Shown here in pieces: positions 38,119-50,424 of a DNA stretch of 64,000 nt (its first letter is position 1; each line of letters begins with the position of its first letter). A program made the translations under genes and the position numbers. Below the pieces are notes generated by a model. The model saw only the letters and a program-made list of their open reading frames with translations. It was not told the origin of the DNA and searched no databases. Source of the DNA: Persicaria tinctoria (taxonomy: Eukaryota > Streptophyta > Magnoliopsida > Caryophyllales > Polygonaceae); assembly GCA_037127255.1 (NCBI GenBank), contig JBANSL010000008.1, positions 6,162,896 to 6,226,895 on the forward strand, in the 5' to 3' direction.

Positions 38119-41100
38119 TCACCTGTGTACTACCTCCTTAATGAAGGAGACATCGCCGTTTGTTGAGTTCAAAACTTCCGGGAGAAGCTTATCTCTGTCG
38201 GTTTCGTCGCTTTCAATATGGTCAAGATGGTGATGATGATGACTGTCATCCGATGAAGTTTCGCTCCCGTCTTCTGAAAAAAACACAACACATGTGAGAT
38301 CTTCGCAAGATGGAAAGACCCTGTTGATTTTAACTCAAGAGGGGAGAAGAAAGATGATGGATGGCGTACCATGCTCGTGATACTCAGGCAACTCTTTAAC
38401 GGTTGTCTCCTGAAGGCTTTCTGGAAGCAAGCAACTGCAGACAGACCCTGGAATTCGGTCCAGAGGCCGTGTTCGGTTAGCTTACTCAAACTTGCAGAAC
38501 ATAATATTTCTAGCAAATGGTATTTGGAACTACGATACTATTTGAAGCCAACACATATTCTCTACGATTAGTGAGAATGTAGTTAAGCTAAAAAGCTATA
38601 TAACGTAGGAATATCATACTTTCACCAAAGGGTCGAAACAGACACACAAAATCAAATCATACTTCAAATGCTAATACTGATTAATCATATTTGTTATAAC
38701 TAATACTCCATCCATCTAAAAATACATGTCGTTTTATTTTTCAGCATGATTATTAATAAGCTAAAAAACTGTATAAAATATCAACGTTGATATTTTATAT
38801 ACTGTAGTTTTTTAGCTTATTAAAAAGTGTCCAACTCCCAAAAGTAAAGTGGCATGTATTTTGAGACGGAGGGAGTAATGTTGAAGAAATTCCAAGTGTA
38901 AAGGCAGTTACATTGTATAAAATCCTAAAAGGTTTAGGAGAGCTAGCTACATGCAAGTTTTCAACATTTCGTTTAGTAATACTGAAAATCTTGTAGCCTC
39001 AGATGTGTTTGGCATGATGGGATAAAAAGCCAGCTAAATGCTAAAGCTGATAAACTTAGCTTGCGAAAAATAAGCTAAAAATAGCCTAAAAGCAAAAGGC
39101 AGCTGAATAAAACTAGTGACTGAGATGACCACCTAACACGTCTTTCTCTATAATTGACTAATAGCTTGCAGTAAGACTAATTTAAGGGCACATAAAGAAT
39201 TTGCTAAGTGGTGGTACAACACCCCGGAAATATAGCACATGTTTAAACACCAGCCTAGTGTGCTTTAAAAGTTAATTGCATAAACTGAATGTCTTTCTCA
39301 TTCGCTAGTTTGATTGCCCATAATACTAATGGTTGAATATTGAAAATTTCATCTCCATATTAGACTTGTACAGTTGTACTTGAATTGTATAGGGTACATA
39401 TAATTTTTATTTTTATTTTGGGATTTTCATTAGAGTCCAAGTCCACTTTGTGGGCCTGACTAAGGGGTTGGAGCTTGTAAGATCCCATTTACACGGTGGA
39501 TCTCCCCTAAGGTAAACACACTGAGTCCACTTTGTGGACCCAAGTAATCTCATTGGGGCTAGAACTAGTGAAGTTTGGGAAGATTTGCTTTTGATCCAGA
39601 GGAAAACAAGCTCAGCCATCAGGTGAAATTATATGATTCTTCATTAGTGTGAGTAGTCTTTTGACCCAAGTAATCTCATGAGGGTTTTTTGGACGAACAG
39701 GAACTGATCAAAACCTAGGTAGTAGAAATGAAGAGAATGAGATCAAGGAAATGAAAGAAAGGGTCAAGAAATACTCACCGAGATGAGCTAGTCGATTTAC
39801 CCATCCAGGTATATGCTTCCCAGTCAATCTCCAGGCTATATCGTCTGTGAAATGATTGCAGTTTTTTCTGATCAGATGATAAGTATCCCCATGATACTCA
39901 GAGGCCACACCCTCAATGAATGTTCGGAATTCAGAGTGAGGCATGTTTATGTGTCCTAGAGATACAGAACACCGATAAATGAAACCAGGACAGCTCTTTG
40001 GTTCGACTTCAAAGACTCCACTAACTGGGAACTCATGCGCTCCAAATCCATACTCCATGCCATGAACTATATATATACCATGAACAAATAAATATGTTCA
40101 GATCCCTTAAATTTGAGATCAGAAGAATCAACAACTAATCTATATGCAAAGAAGCTGATTCATTTTTCAACCTGAGTGGGAATGGTAATGCATTATGCAT
40201 GAAGTATCCAAAATACCATATGCCCAATTCCACTTAGAGATTTTTTTCTGATCCTAAATGAGGGCATAATGGACATTTAGTGACTGCAATTAACCCCTTC
40301 CCTTTGTAAATCCAGCTCACTCTTTGTCAATATCAACACAGCATTTCCAAGTTCCAACCTTATAGTCAGACATAATCCTCCAGAACATTATCAGATCATA
40401 ATTGGAATAAGCAACTTGATACATATTTAACAAGTCAAATGCATTGCTGCACAACCTTTCTATTTTGTCCACTTCAAAATTCGAACAAACACATATAACT
40501 AGTAAGTTGAATCTAGTAAAAAGTTGAAAACACGCCTCTCTAGGTATTTCCGGGTATCATAGGTAACATGTCAAAGGCAACTTGACACATTTTTAACAAG
40601 GTAAATGCACATTCTTTAGCATCAGCAACTGGATTCACTAGGTCAAATACCAAAAGCAACAAACCTCAATACACAAAAGATTTGGAGATAACTTGATTTA
40701 GAGGTGCTACTCTGACACTTCTCATATTCAAGGATCAAATACCATCAATTCCTTTTTTTTTACCATGACCTTATCCCTAAAGCAAACTCCAACTATCAAT
40801 TCTTTTTTTTTACTTCCAATAAGAAATGAAAGCATTGTTATATATATATAAACTAGCAATGTGTATACATCACACTCTTAACAACAAACCTTAGACTAGG
40901 TATCCCGTTTAAAGAAAAAAGCGTGCAAATCACAAGAGTTAAAGAGGTTTTATCTTCCACATCTCTCCACTAGAATCACTACCATAACACACCAAAAAAC
41001 CATCTTACAAGTTATAAGGAATTCATAACAAAACGTACACCAATTCAATCAACAAAACCTGGTTTAGAGTGAATGAAGGCAAAACAAAAAGGATAACAGC

Positions 41101-42156
41101 CTCCAGACTACAACCAAGCAAAGGATATTATGTGGCATTTGGACTCGAATTATTGTAGTGTTAAAATGATTCAGGTTTGGAAGGTCATAGGTGCTGTGTT
41201 GGAATGACATACCCCACATTTAGTGTTTGGTTAACTCGGAAGCAGGAATGCCATTTCTTCTCGTGTTTCCTTTTCGTAAGGAGTTAGCCACATCGGGTTA
41301 AGTTTAAAGATCTGAATGTCCCATTCCTGGGGTTTAATGATCAGATCAAAGTTTTGAAAACATTGAACTAAACATTAAAAACAGATTCATGGACTCGTTT
41401 GGTTTGGATTTTAGTTTTCAAGCTTTGAGATTTTTCCAAAACTTAAAAAACAAGATTTTTATAACACCTTTTCTTGGTTTGAAGTTTTGAAAACTAAGCT
41501 GGTTAATAGGGATACAAAATATTTTGACATAACTTTATTAGCAATTATAGGAAATCGAAAAAAACTTCAAAAATACAAACAGAACTTGCACGGATCAAAA
41601 CGAGCAAGACTTTTGAAGTGTTTTCATTTTTCTATAATCACTTTCAAAATTGCTATAGTATTATTATAATCCGCTTGATTAACTCTAAACTGCAAACAAA
41701 CAAACAATAGAAATGATTCCAAAACCTATTTTCAGTTCTGAAAACCACAACCAAGTCCTAAGCAAGTGCCTTATTCCCTCTTCAATTTGCATCAACACAC
41801 ACAAAAAACAATAACACTATATAGTATATTGATTACCACACACACAACTGACAAAGCCAAGAAGAACTCAAAAGATTACCAATAGATCCAGTAGAAAACA
41901 CAAACCTAGCACAACAAGAACAGCAAACAAACACAAAAGAAACAGCCGAAAATAGCAACAGAAAATTATAAACAGATGAGAGAGAAGAACCTTCAATGCC
42001 GGAGTGGAAAATCCCAAAACCAACCCAGTGGGTGTAATTGTTAATAGGGGTAAGATCATACACATTCAACACCACTTGGGTTGTTTGGCTACTCCCAACC
42101 CTAACCCCAACTCCATCCGGATTAGATTCAGAAGCTCCCCCTTCACCTGCACCCAT
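38119..42156 (-). CDS. deSI-like PPPDE thiol peptidase
   Basis: Four coding exons, 41991-42156, 39779-40066, 38370-38447 and 38119-38273, give 228 aa in phase. The PPPDE domain spans about residues 27-150: VVLNVYDLTP, then GFGIFHSGIEV with the catalytic His at 51, YGFGAHEF, and RKNCNHFTDDIAWRLTG with the catalytic Cys at 126, followed by IPGWVNRLAHLG. The family removes SUMO or ubiquitin from proteins; plant members resemble At4g17486 and are poorly studied. The C-terminal tail is acidic with a His run (SDDSHHHHLDH) and is probably disordered. The N-terminal Gly/Ser-rich stretch precedes the domain. The divergent XPD gene starts 1.05 kb upstream. Confidence 0.92.
38706..38875. mobile_element. 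Stowaway MITE in deSI-like intron 2
   Basis: 170 bp; the ends CTCCATCCATCTAAAAATAC and, reversed, CTCCCTCCGTCTCAAAATAC continue ATGYC. A long internal hairpin meets at AACGTTGATATTTTATATA. TA flanks at 38704-38705 and 38876-38877. Confidence 0.9.
41391..41758. mobile_element. Possible MITE in deSI-like intron 1
   Basis: The ends GGACTCGTTTGGTTTGGATT and, reversed, GGACTTGGTTGTGGTTTT are similar and both run into TTTTCA/GAAAA motifs, as in Tourist- or hAT-type MITEs. No convincing target duplication. Confidence 0.35.
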
Positions 42157-43208
42157 TAAATCCAAAATTCCACCACAGATGATCAAATTTCGACCAACCC
42201 GGAAAGCAAAAACTTGGGATTTGCGTTCCCTTCCAGTTCTCTTTCGAGGGAAAGGGAGGGGAAGGGGGGAAAAGAGGGAACTTTGTTTCCCCCTTTTTTG
42301 ACAGGGGTTTGAAAGCTGGAAATTGATTTGATTTGGGTGGAGAGGGAGATGGTGGATGCCGTGGATTTGCACGCCTTTTGGAAGAGAGAGGTAGGAATCG
42401 TTGAATTTAGGACTACTTGTATGCTGTTGCAGCCTTTGTTGCAATACGGGTCACCAGCGAAGACCACCTACCTACTAACATCCAGCAGACAGAAATTAGA
42501 AAGAAAACAGAAAATAGAAAGAAATTGAATCGATCAAAATTCACGTGTAGAGTTTCTTAATGGGCCGAAGTTCCTAATTTCTTGGTTGCTTCCGGCCCAA
42601 ATTATTTCAGTTGATTCAATTTCTCGGTCCAGCTTAAAACTCGAACACTCCCCCTTCAGAAGTCCCAAGCTTGCGTCTTTCGCCTCTTCACTGTAAACTC
42701 GAACTCGTGTTCTGCAATCTCTTCCGCCTCCCATGGTGGATTACTCTCTTTAGCTTTCCTTTGTCTCTCTTCACCACGAGTAGCTCGTCGTTAAATGTAT
42801 GATCAATCAATACAGTCTCCTTCTTTGAATCGATTGCATTAAAGAGTTGCAATTCTAGGTTTTTGTTTTTGTTCAAATTTGATTTTCGCGGTTGTTAATT
42901 GGATCTTATTAGTTGTTTTCCGCGTTCCCTTTAGATCGCGAAATTAGGGTTTAGTTCTGAAATGGCGGGTATTAATTCGAAAGTAGAATCATTCCAATAT
43001 TTATAGCTAGATCTCATACCCGAGGGATTCCTTGTTGTCCTGTTTGTTTTCGGCGCTTGGAGGAGGAAAGTAGGGATCTTTTGGGGTTTTAAGGGAAAAG
43101 CTGTTGTTAATCAATAGTCGCAGTTCCGCGATCACTTTTACAGGGATTAATCAGAACTTGAACTTTTGTGATTCTAGACAGATACATTCAAAGGGGATCG
43201 GCGAAGAG
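42157..43208. promoter_or_regulatory. Shared upstream region of the deSI-like and XPD genes
   Basis: The deSI-like gene (leftward, ATG at 42156) and XPD (rightward, ATG at 43209) diverge here. It contains CT-rich leader-like DNA on each side and no other gene. A bidirectional promoter is plausible. No TATA box was identified, which suits housekeeping genes. Confidence 0.5.
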
Positions 43209-46200
43209 ATGAAGTTTGAAATTGAAGACGTGACAGTGTACTTCCCCTATGATCACATATACCCAGAACAATATGCTTACATGGTGGAACTCAAGCGAGC
43301 CCTTGATGCAAAGGGCCATTGCCTCCTAGAGATGCCCACGGGTACTGGAAAAACAATAGCCCTCTTATCCCTTATTACCAGTTATGTGCTATCCAAACCT
43401 TCCAATCCCATCAAACTTTTGTACTGTACTCGCACAGTCCATGAGATGGAGAAAACCCTTGCTGAGCTGAAGGTCCTTCATGATTACCAGGTTCGCCATC
43501 TAGGACCTTCTGCTCGCATTCTTGCTCTTGGCCTCTCATCCCGCAAGAACCTCTGTATCAACCCTTCTGTTGTATCAGCTGAATCCAGAGATTCCGTGGA
43601 TGCTGCTTGTCGTAAACTCACTGCAAGCTGGGTCCGTTCTCTTGCAATTGAGAACCCAAACACACCCACTTGTTCGTTCTTTGATAATTATGATAAGGCT
43701 GGGTCTGAGGCTGCTTTGCCTCCTGGAGTTTATACATTGCAAGACTTGAGAGCATTTGGCAAGGAGAAGGGATGGTGTCCGTATTACTTTGCCCGACACA
43801 TGGTGCAGTTTGCAAACGTTGTGGTATACAGCTATCAGTATTTGCTCGACCCAAAGGTAGCTAGTTTTATATCAAAGGAATTGCAAAGAGAATGTGTTGT
43901 GGTGTTTGATGAGGCACATAATATTGATAATGTGTGTATTGAAGCATTAAGTGTGAGTGTAAGGAGGCAAACACTTGATGGTGCTACCAGAAATATCAGT
44001 AAGATGTCGCAAGAAATTGAAAGGTCTGTGCTTATTTGTTTTGAATGCCTTAAGATTTACTTTTCTATCCTTTTCTTTGTTTCTTTTGTTCAACTTTTAT
44101 CAATATATTTTTCATATTTGAAATACATTGACTAGTTTTTATGAACATTGATATCAATTCTATCTTCAAGTAGGGTATTGGTGGTTCTGACTTCTGATGT
44201 CTCTTTTAGGTTTTTCTGATTCCAATACACGGATGATTGTGAAATATGTGATGTTTTTATGATAATATGATTACATGTCCATATGGCACCAGTTTTCTGT
44301 ATGATGCTGCTGTTTGATCTCATTGTCTGCAACACCTACAGATGCACGAGCTCTGAAAGAATCTGTTCCCCCCGTTCTTATTTCTTTCCTAGATGTTTAA
44401 TTTTTTTTAATGATAATAGGCTTGTTTGCTTATTTAGTTAGCAAAGACATTCTTGTACATGTTTTTGTTTATTCCTCTGAAGTCTGAATATGGCAGCTTG
44501 GCGAAAATTGTGGTCTTCTAGATGTTGGTGAATTTGATTTCTTCTTTTATATAATTGCTTGATAACTTATGCAGTTTCTAAATCATTTGATCTGGTGGGA
44601 AGGTTCAAGACCACTGATGCCGGTAGACTGCGTGCTGAATACAATCGGCTTGTTGATGGGTTGGCACAACGAGGAAACTTGCCAAGTATGTCAAGTTATT
44701 CTAAATCCTTTATAATGTATTTTTCTATTGGACTATACTTGTGGTTCTTTGAGCATTATTTTCCTCTTTGTTTGACTACTTGAATTATTCAGTAGTGGGC
44801 TCCACTAAGCAGGCTCTGAGCTGTTTGCATAAATGTTTCAGTTTCGGATACTTGGCTTGCCAACCCTGTCTTGCCTGATGATATTTTGAAGGAAGCTGTG
44901 CCTGGAAATATTCGCAGAGCAGAGCATTTCTTGTCGCTGTTGCGTAGATTAGTCCAATATCTCAGAGGCCGTCTTGATACTGATAACGTTGAGAAGGAAT
45001 CTCCAGTTTCTTTTGTTGCTTCCATCAATGGTCAAATTGGGATTGACCAGAAAATTTTGAAATTTTGTTATGATCGACTGCACTCGCTGATGTTGACCCT
45101 TGAAATAACTGATACTGATGAGTTTTTACATGTTCAAACGATCTGTGATTTTGCAACACTATTGGGGACATACACTCGAGGATTTTCTATCATTATTGAG
45201 CCTTTTGATGAGAGAATGCCTCACATTCCTGATCCAATATTGCAGGTAAGTAATTCAACATTTAACTACTTTTGTCTTTCCCGACAATTTCTTTTGCCTT
45301 TTTGATAGCTTGTTTACTCATGGATTCTTATAAAAAAGTGTCGAAAGTCTTATAAATACTCTTATCTTATAGACATTGTTTTTGTTCATTTCTATTAACC
45401 TTTCTTATACTTTATTGACGCATTAAAAGGAAACTATAATATCTCTGCTATACGAATGACTTGTTGCTGTATAGTTAATAATCTCTTTTCTGCAATTTCA
45501 AAATTAGTTTTCCTGAATCTACAGGTCTTCTAACAATTTCCTTTCTTGCTTTCAACTTGGTGTTTCAGCTTACTTGCCATGATGCGTCTCTTGCAATCAA
45601 GCCTGTTTTTGAACGGTTTCAAACGGTTGTCATCACGTCAGGAACACTGAGCCCTATTGATCTTTATCCTCGCCTTCTAAATTTCAATCCAGTAGTCAGT
45701 AGAAGCTTTAGCATGTCCTTGACCAGAAACTGCATATGTCCTATGGTCCTTACCCGTGGGAGGTGAGGCCTTTGATATAATATTTTTCATCTCTTTCTGA
45801 TCAACCGCTTGAGTTGATCTGTTATTTTGTATTGCTGATCCTTTGCTGGTTTACTTTCAGTGATCAACTTCCTGTTAGTACAAGATATGACATGAGAAGT
45901 GATCCTGGTGTTGCCCGGAATTATGGAAGACTGTTGCTAGAGATGGTATCTATTGTTCCAGATGGGATTGTATGTTTCTTTGTTAGTTACTCATACATGG
46001 ATGCCATTATCAATACTTGGAATGAAACCGGAATTTTAAAGGTATTGTTGAATTCATTATTTTGAATGTATTTTTTATCAGCATTTCTTTCTTGTTGCTT
46101 GTGCCAACCACATGTTTTCATTGTGCATTTCTGTCCATATCTTTTTCTCCTTTCAGGATATAATGCAACATAAACTTGTATTTATTGAAACTCAAGATGT

Positions 46201-48222
46201 GGTAGAAACTACACTGGCCCTGGACAACTATCGGCGGGCTTGTGACTGTGGCAGAGGGGCTGTCTTTTTCTCTGTTGCAAGGTATTGCCTTCTTGGAATG
46301 TGATATTAAATGCTGTTGAGCTGATTTGCATTACTCTTTTTAACAAATTTGTGGTTGATCTATCTGAGATTGTTTAAGAAACGAAATTCTCTGCAACAGA
46401 AGTATGTAGTCAACCTTTGTAGGACTTCAGATGTTAAAGGTTATAAATTTGTCATGTTTAAGGGGCTGTTAATTATTTTTATTACGATTGGCCTTTTTTT
46501 CTGGTTTAAGAAAAATTGTCATTATGATTTTCATTAGAATCAGTGCACATCATTCCACGAGCTGGAGAATGTAGATATAGATTATAGAATAAAGGAACTT
46601 AAGTATAGAGCTGATGGTGTTAAAAACCTGTTCACATATATTCACTCATGTAGGGGAAAGGTGGCGGAAGGTATAGATTTTGATCGGCATTATGGAAGAC
46701 TTGTGATCATGTACGGAATACCTTTCCAGTATACATTAAGCAGGTACTTTAATTTGCTTTTTTGCTATTCAACAATTAAGAATTTAAGATGATAGTTCAT
46801 TTGATTAATGCTTCCTGTCTGATAACTTGATCCTTGAGCGACAATTGATCCTGATTAGTTGGTTACTTGCAGGATATTGCGTGCAAGATTAGAGTATTTA
46901 AGAGATACATTCCAGATACAGGAAGGAGATTTTCTGACATTTGATGCAGTGGTACATCTCCTTGATTCCTCCCTCATCATCGTTTTTTTTTGTGTGTGTG
47001 TGTGTGTGTTTCTTGTTGGCTTTAGTGGCTTTAACATAAATTACCTTAATGATCAGAGGCAAGCTGCACAATGTGTGGGGCGGGTTATCCGTTCCAAAGC
47101 AGATTATGGAATGATGATCTTTGCTGACAAAAGGTACTCCCTCCGTCCTAAAATACATGGCCTTTTAGGCCTTGAAATTTTGTCAACAATACATGGGTTT
47201 TTAGGGTTATAGGGTAATTATTACCCCTAAAAAGTACAATAATGATTAAAATTAAAGAGTTCCCATCTCTATAAAAAATAATGATTTAAATATAAATAGG
47301 TTTCCTTAATTAATGTGCACAGGTCTAAAAGACCATATATTTTAGGGCGGAGGGAGTATTATTTTTCCACGATAACTAGAAGAGTAATGCTGGATTTCCA
47401 GATGACAGCTTTGCTTTATTTTTCTGATCTTGTTAGAATTTAAGAATGTTAAAATAATTTTCCATCATATATATTGGCTAGATTTGCATGCCTCTAATAC
47501 AAATCCTTGAAATTTATATTGTACAAATTTATGAGGTTAATGTGAATTTTATATGTGATCATGACTTCAAAAGAAAATCTTGAATTTGCTCTGTTACTGA
47601 AATGATAAGGTTTTACACACACACACACACACACACATATTAGTTTGTACGACTGTATTTTATTCGTGGTTTGGTTATACATATCTTACACAGTTCACTC
47701 ATTCAGTGTTCCAAATTTATTCCATTTTACAGGTATAGCCGGCACGACAAGCGTTCCAAGCTGCCCGGATGGATTCTCTCCCATCTCCGAGATGCTCACC
47801 TCAACTTGAGCACTGATATGGCAATACATATAGCACGAGAGGTTTGTCTTCTTGTTTTTTATCCTATATTCAATTCATGATGTACGTCACAAAATCTTAG
47901 ATAGAAAAACCAATTCATCCAATCCCAACTAAAGTGCACCTCTGTTCGCTATTTCAGCACATCTATGAAGTTATCACTAGCCAACCTGCCTCTTAACCTT
48001 TTTTTTTCTCTCAAATCCAATCGTGTTTTATCATAGATTAGGGTAAATTGAGAAGTGGAAGATCCATAAATCTCACTCGCCTTTCTTTTCCACCTTCTGC
48101 AGTTCCTGAGAAAGATGGCTCAACCGTTCGACAAGACAGGCGGGACTGGTCAGAAGACCTTGTTATCCCAGGAAGACATTGAGAAGATGAGCAATGGCAC
48201 CGCAACCGACATGTTATTTTGA
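43209..48222 (+). CDS. UVH6: XPD/ERCC2/RAD3 DNA helicase, TFIIH subunit (UVH6)
   Basis: Eleven coding exons: 43209-44023, 44603-44685, 44842-45245, 45569-45762, 45861-46041, 46157-46281, 46654-46743, 46873-46951, 47057-47133, 47733-47841 and 48103-48222, in phase to 758 aa, the length I recall for Arabidopsis UVH6. It is the 5'-3' helicase of TFIIH, used in nucleotide excision repair and transcription initiation. Walker A MPTGTGKT ends at residue 49; DEAH is 234-237; the iron-sulphur cysteines fall at 116, 134, 155 and 190, the same numbers as in human XPD. Helicase motifs [17 protein letters not shown] and [10 protein letters not shown] follow. The acceptor of exon 2 (GTGGGAAG) is weak but is supported by phase and conservation. 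Confidence 0.96.
46990..47009. repeat. (TG)n microsatellite in XPD intron 8
   Basis: Ten TG units. Confidence 0.95.
47137..47356. mobile_element. Stowaway MITE at an XPD splice donor
   Basis: 220 bp; the ends CTCCCTCCGTCCTAAAATAC and, reversed, CTCCCTCCGCCCTAAAATAT continue ATGG.CTTTTAG. TA flanks at 47135-47136 and 47357-47358. The left TA supplies the T of the intron-9 GT donor (47134-47135), so the element begins at intron position +4. Confidence 0.93.
47615..47637. repeat. (CA)n microsatellite in XPD intron 9
   Basis: About eleven CA units. Confidence 0.95.
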
Positions 48223-49275
48223 TAAATCCCCTTCGATTTCAGCGTGCCCTTACGTTACACAGGTCTACATTTTTCCTCCGCAGCCAGGCACGAGAATGCT
48301 CAGTGACTGATAAGCAGCGTGTGGGGTGTTCTCCGGAAGACTAGCAATCAAATTGTATTATGAATCACGACACAGTAAAATTACTTGGTTTTAGGCAGCT
48401 TCGAGTTGCAGCATCTGATATTGATCTAGTCGAAGCAGATTAGTAGCTGCAGTATAATCCTTGTAGCTGGTCCCTCCCCCGTCATTTCCCATTGCGACAA
48501 TATGTTATGTACCTTATGGCAGTATGGAGGGCTGAGTGATTTTCGCGTCAGAGATAGATGATGACTGATGATGAAGATTTAGAAGAAGTACAAAATCTTT
48601 GAAATCCCCAAAACTGGAGTCAGCAAAATCAATTTAGGAACCTAATTTAAGAAGGGAAAGCCCCGTACAGAGCTTGCAAGGATAAATTGTGCACCAAAAG
48701 TCCTATTAAGTAGATCTTTTAGGCAAGCAGTTATTTTCCCATCTACATTTTTGTAGGGAGGAACTACCCAGTTCATATGGTAAACAACAGCTTTCATAAG
48801 AAGAGTCCCATAAAGATATTTGATGCCATATGTTCTTTGAACAAATTCTCTTCTTTTAGTAAAAAAAAACCATTTCCGGCCAAATTGATGCAGTTATCTA
48901 TAGCTTTAGCCTTTTGCTCATCGGATAAACTTAGCTGTAACTGATGGCATTCGGCTTGTTGACAATTGTTGCAACAATCTGAGCTCTATCCGCTCGTCAG
49001 TCTTTACTCGTCACAGGGTCGCAACCACCGCATCATGTGCCACAGCGCCACCTACCGGCACCGCCCTATTTATTTATTTTTAAGGAAAGAATTAGGAGAC
49101 ACCAGGAAAAAAAAAACCCTTCATCGTCAACCTCGTCTTGCCACCGCTTATTTTGATTTTATTTGATTTTTGATGCTTTCCATTTTTAGAGGGAGACAAA
49201 AATAGAAATTGATGATGCTTCCCTGCTTGGCTGCTTGTTTGTCATAGCTTCCCAACTCAAATCCAACCATCAACC
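48223..49275. other. Intergenic DNA between XPD and the F-box/kelch gene
   Basis: The first few hundred bases are probably the XPD 3' UTR; the last 200-300 the F-box gene promoter (TATTTATTTATTTTT near 49067-49081 is a possible TATA region). No gene was seen between. Confidence 0.4.
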
Positions 49276-50424
49276 ATGGCCGAACCACCCTCCGCCTCCG
49301 CCGCCGTCGCCGGCGGTGATGCTCCACCCGAAGCCGATCCGGATGCACTCTTCCCGAATCTCCCAAACGATGTTGCAGTACAGTGCCTAGCCAGGGTGCC
49401 CCGGTCCCACCACCCGTCCCTCTCCCTCGTCTGCAAATCGTGGCTCTCCCTCCTCCGCTCCCCTCTCTTCTACTCCGTCCGCCAATCCCTCTCCGCCGCC
49501 GACTTTTCCCTCTACCTCAACCTCCGCCTCCCGTCCTCACCCTTCCCCTCCTCCTCCTTCAAATGGTTCCTCCTCCACCACCACCGCGGCTCCCAATTTC
49601 AAACCATCAAACCTAATCCGCCCGCCCTCACCATCCCCTCCGTCCCTTCCTCTCAGCCGATCGGCGCCTCCATCGTCTCTCTCCACTCCAAAATCTACGT
49701 CATCGGTGGCTCAATCGACGAATTCCCCACCGCCGGCATGTGGATTCTCGATTCGGTCTCGAACAAGTGGGAGCCCGGGCCCGAAATGCACGTCGCCCGC
49801 GAATTCGCCGCCGCTGGCGCGGTGAACGGCAAGATTTATGTTTTGGGCGGGTGCCCCATCAACAGCCGGGCCAGGGTCATGAATTGGGCCGAGGTGTACG
49901 ACCCGGCAGCCCGGTCGTGGTCGCCAGTGCCGAGTCCGGACGGGGTGAAGGAAAGCTTAAATCTGATGCACGCGAGCGCAGTTTTGGGCGGGAAGATCTA
50001 CGCCATGGCGGACAGGGGAGGCGTGGTGTACGAGCCCGGCGCCGGCGAGTGGGACACGGTGCCGAAGAGGCTCGACATGGGGTGGCGCGGGAGGGCAGCG
50101 GTGGTCGGCGGGGTGTTGTATTGCTATGACTACTTGGGGAAGATAAGGGGGTTTGATGTGGAGGGGAATGTGTGGAAGGATGTCAAGGGGTTGGAGAAGG
50201 GGCTGCCCAAGTTCATGTCCGGGGCCGCCATGGCTGATGTCGGAGGGAGGTTGTTCGTGGTGTGGATGGAGAAGAAGGGTAAGGAAATGGAGGTCTTGGG
50301 GGCGGAGATTGCGGTGGTGAAGGACGGGGAAGGGCAGCTACGGGGTTCGGTTGCACCGTCAGGGACGGTGGTTGTGGTTCCTGATGGCTCGCTGATCATG
50401 AATTGCTTGGCTGTTTCGTTCTGA
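49276..50424 (+). CDS. F-box/kelch-repeat protein (SKIP6-like)
   Basis: Intronless 382-aa frame. After an Ala/Pro-rich start, an F-box at about residues 26-68 (FPNLPNDVAVQCLARVPR, then SLSLVCKSWLSLLRSPLFY) would bind SKP1 in an SCF ubiquitin ligase. Kelch repeats follow, with KIYVIGG near 137, GKIYVLGG, GKIYAM, GVLYCYD and GRLFVVW marking successive blades, and WEPGPEM, WSPVPSP, WDTVPK at the blade ends; the propeller would recruit the substrate. The F-box wording recalls Arabidopsis SKIP6. The coding sequence is strongly GC-rich relative to its flanks. A duplicated scrap of its 3' end lies 1.1 kb downstream. Confidence 0.92.
   Translation: MAEPPSASAAVAGGDAPPEADPDALFPNLPNDVAVQCLARVPRSHHPSLSLVCKSWLSLLRSPLFYSVRQSLSAADFSLYLNLRLPSSPFPSSSFKWFLLHHHRGSQFQTIKPNPPALTIPSVPSSQPIGASIVSLHSKIYVIGGSIDEFPTAGMWILDSVSNKWEPGPEMHVAREFAAAGAVNGKIYVLGGCPINSRARVMNWAEVYDPAARSWSPVPSPDGVKESLNLMHASAVLGGKIYAMADRGGVVYEPGAGEWDTVPKRLDMGWRGRAAVVGGVLYCYDYLGKIRGFDVEGNVWKDVKGLEKGLPKFMSGAAMADVGGRLFVVWMEKKGKEMEVLGAEIAVVKDGEGQLRGSVAPSGTVVVVPDGSLIMNCLAVSF

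Noticed and set aside
39420..39710. Possible SINE or insert bounded by CCCAAGTAATCTCAT in deSI-like intron 2
   Set aside because: The repeated phrase is short and the enclosed sequence has no element features.
49383..50129. Pro-rich and Arg-rich frames over the F-box gene
   Set aside because: Out-of-frame shadows caused by the high GC content of the F-box/kelch coding region.
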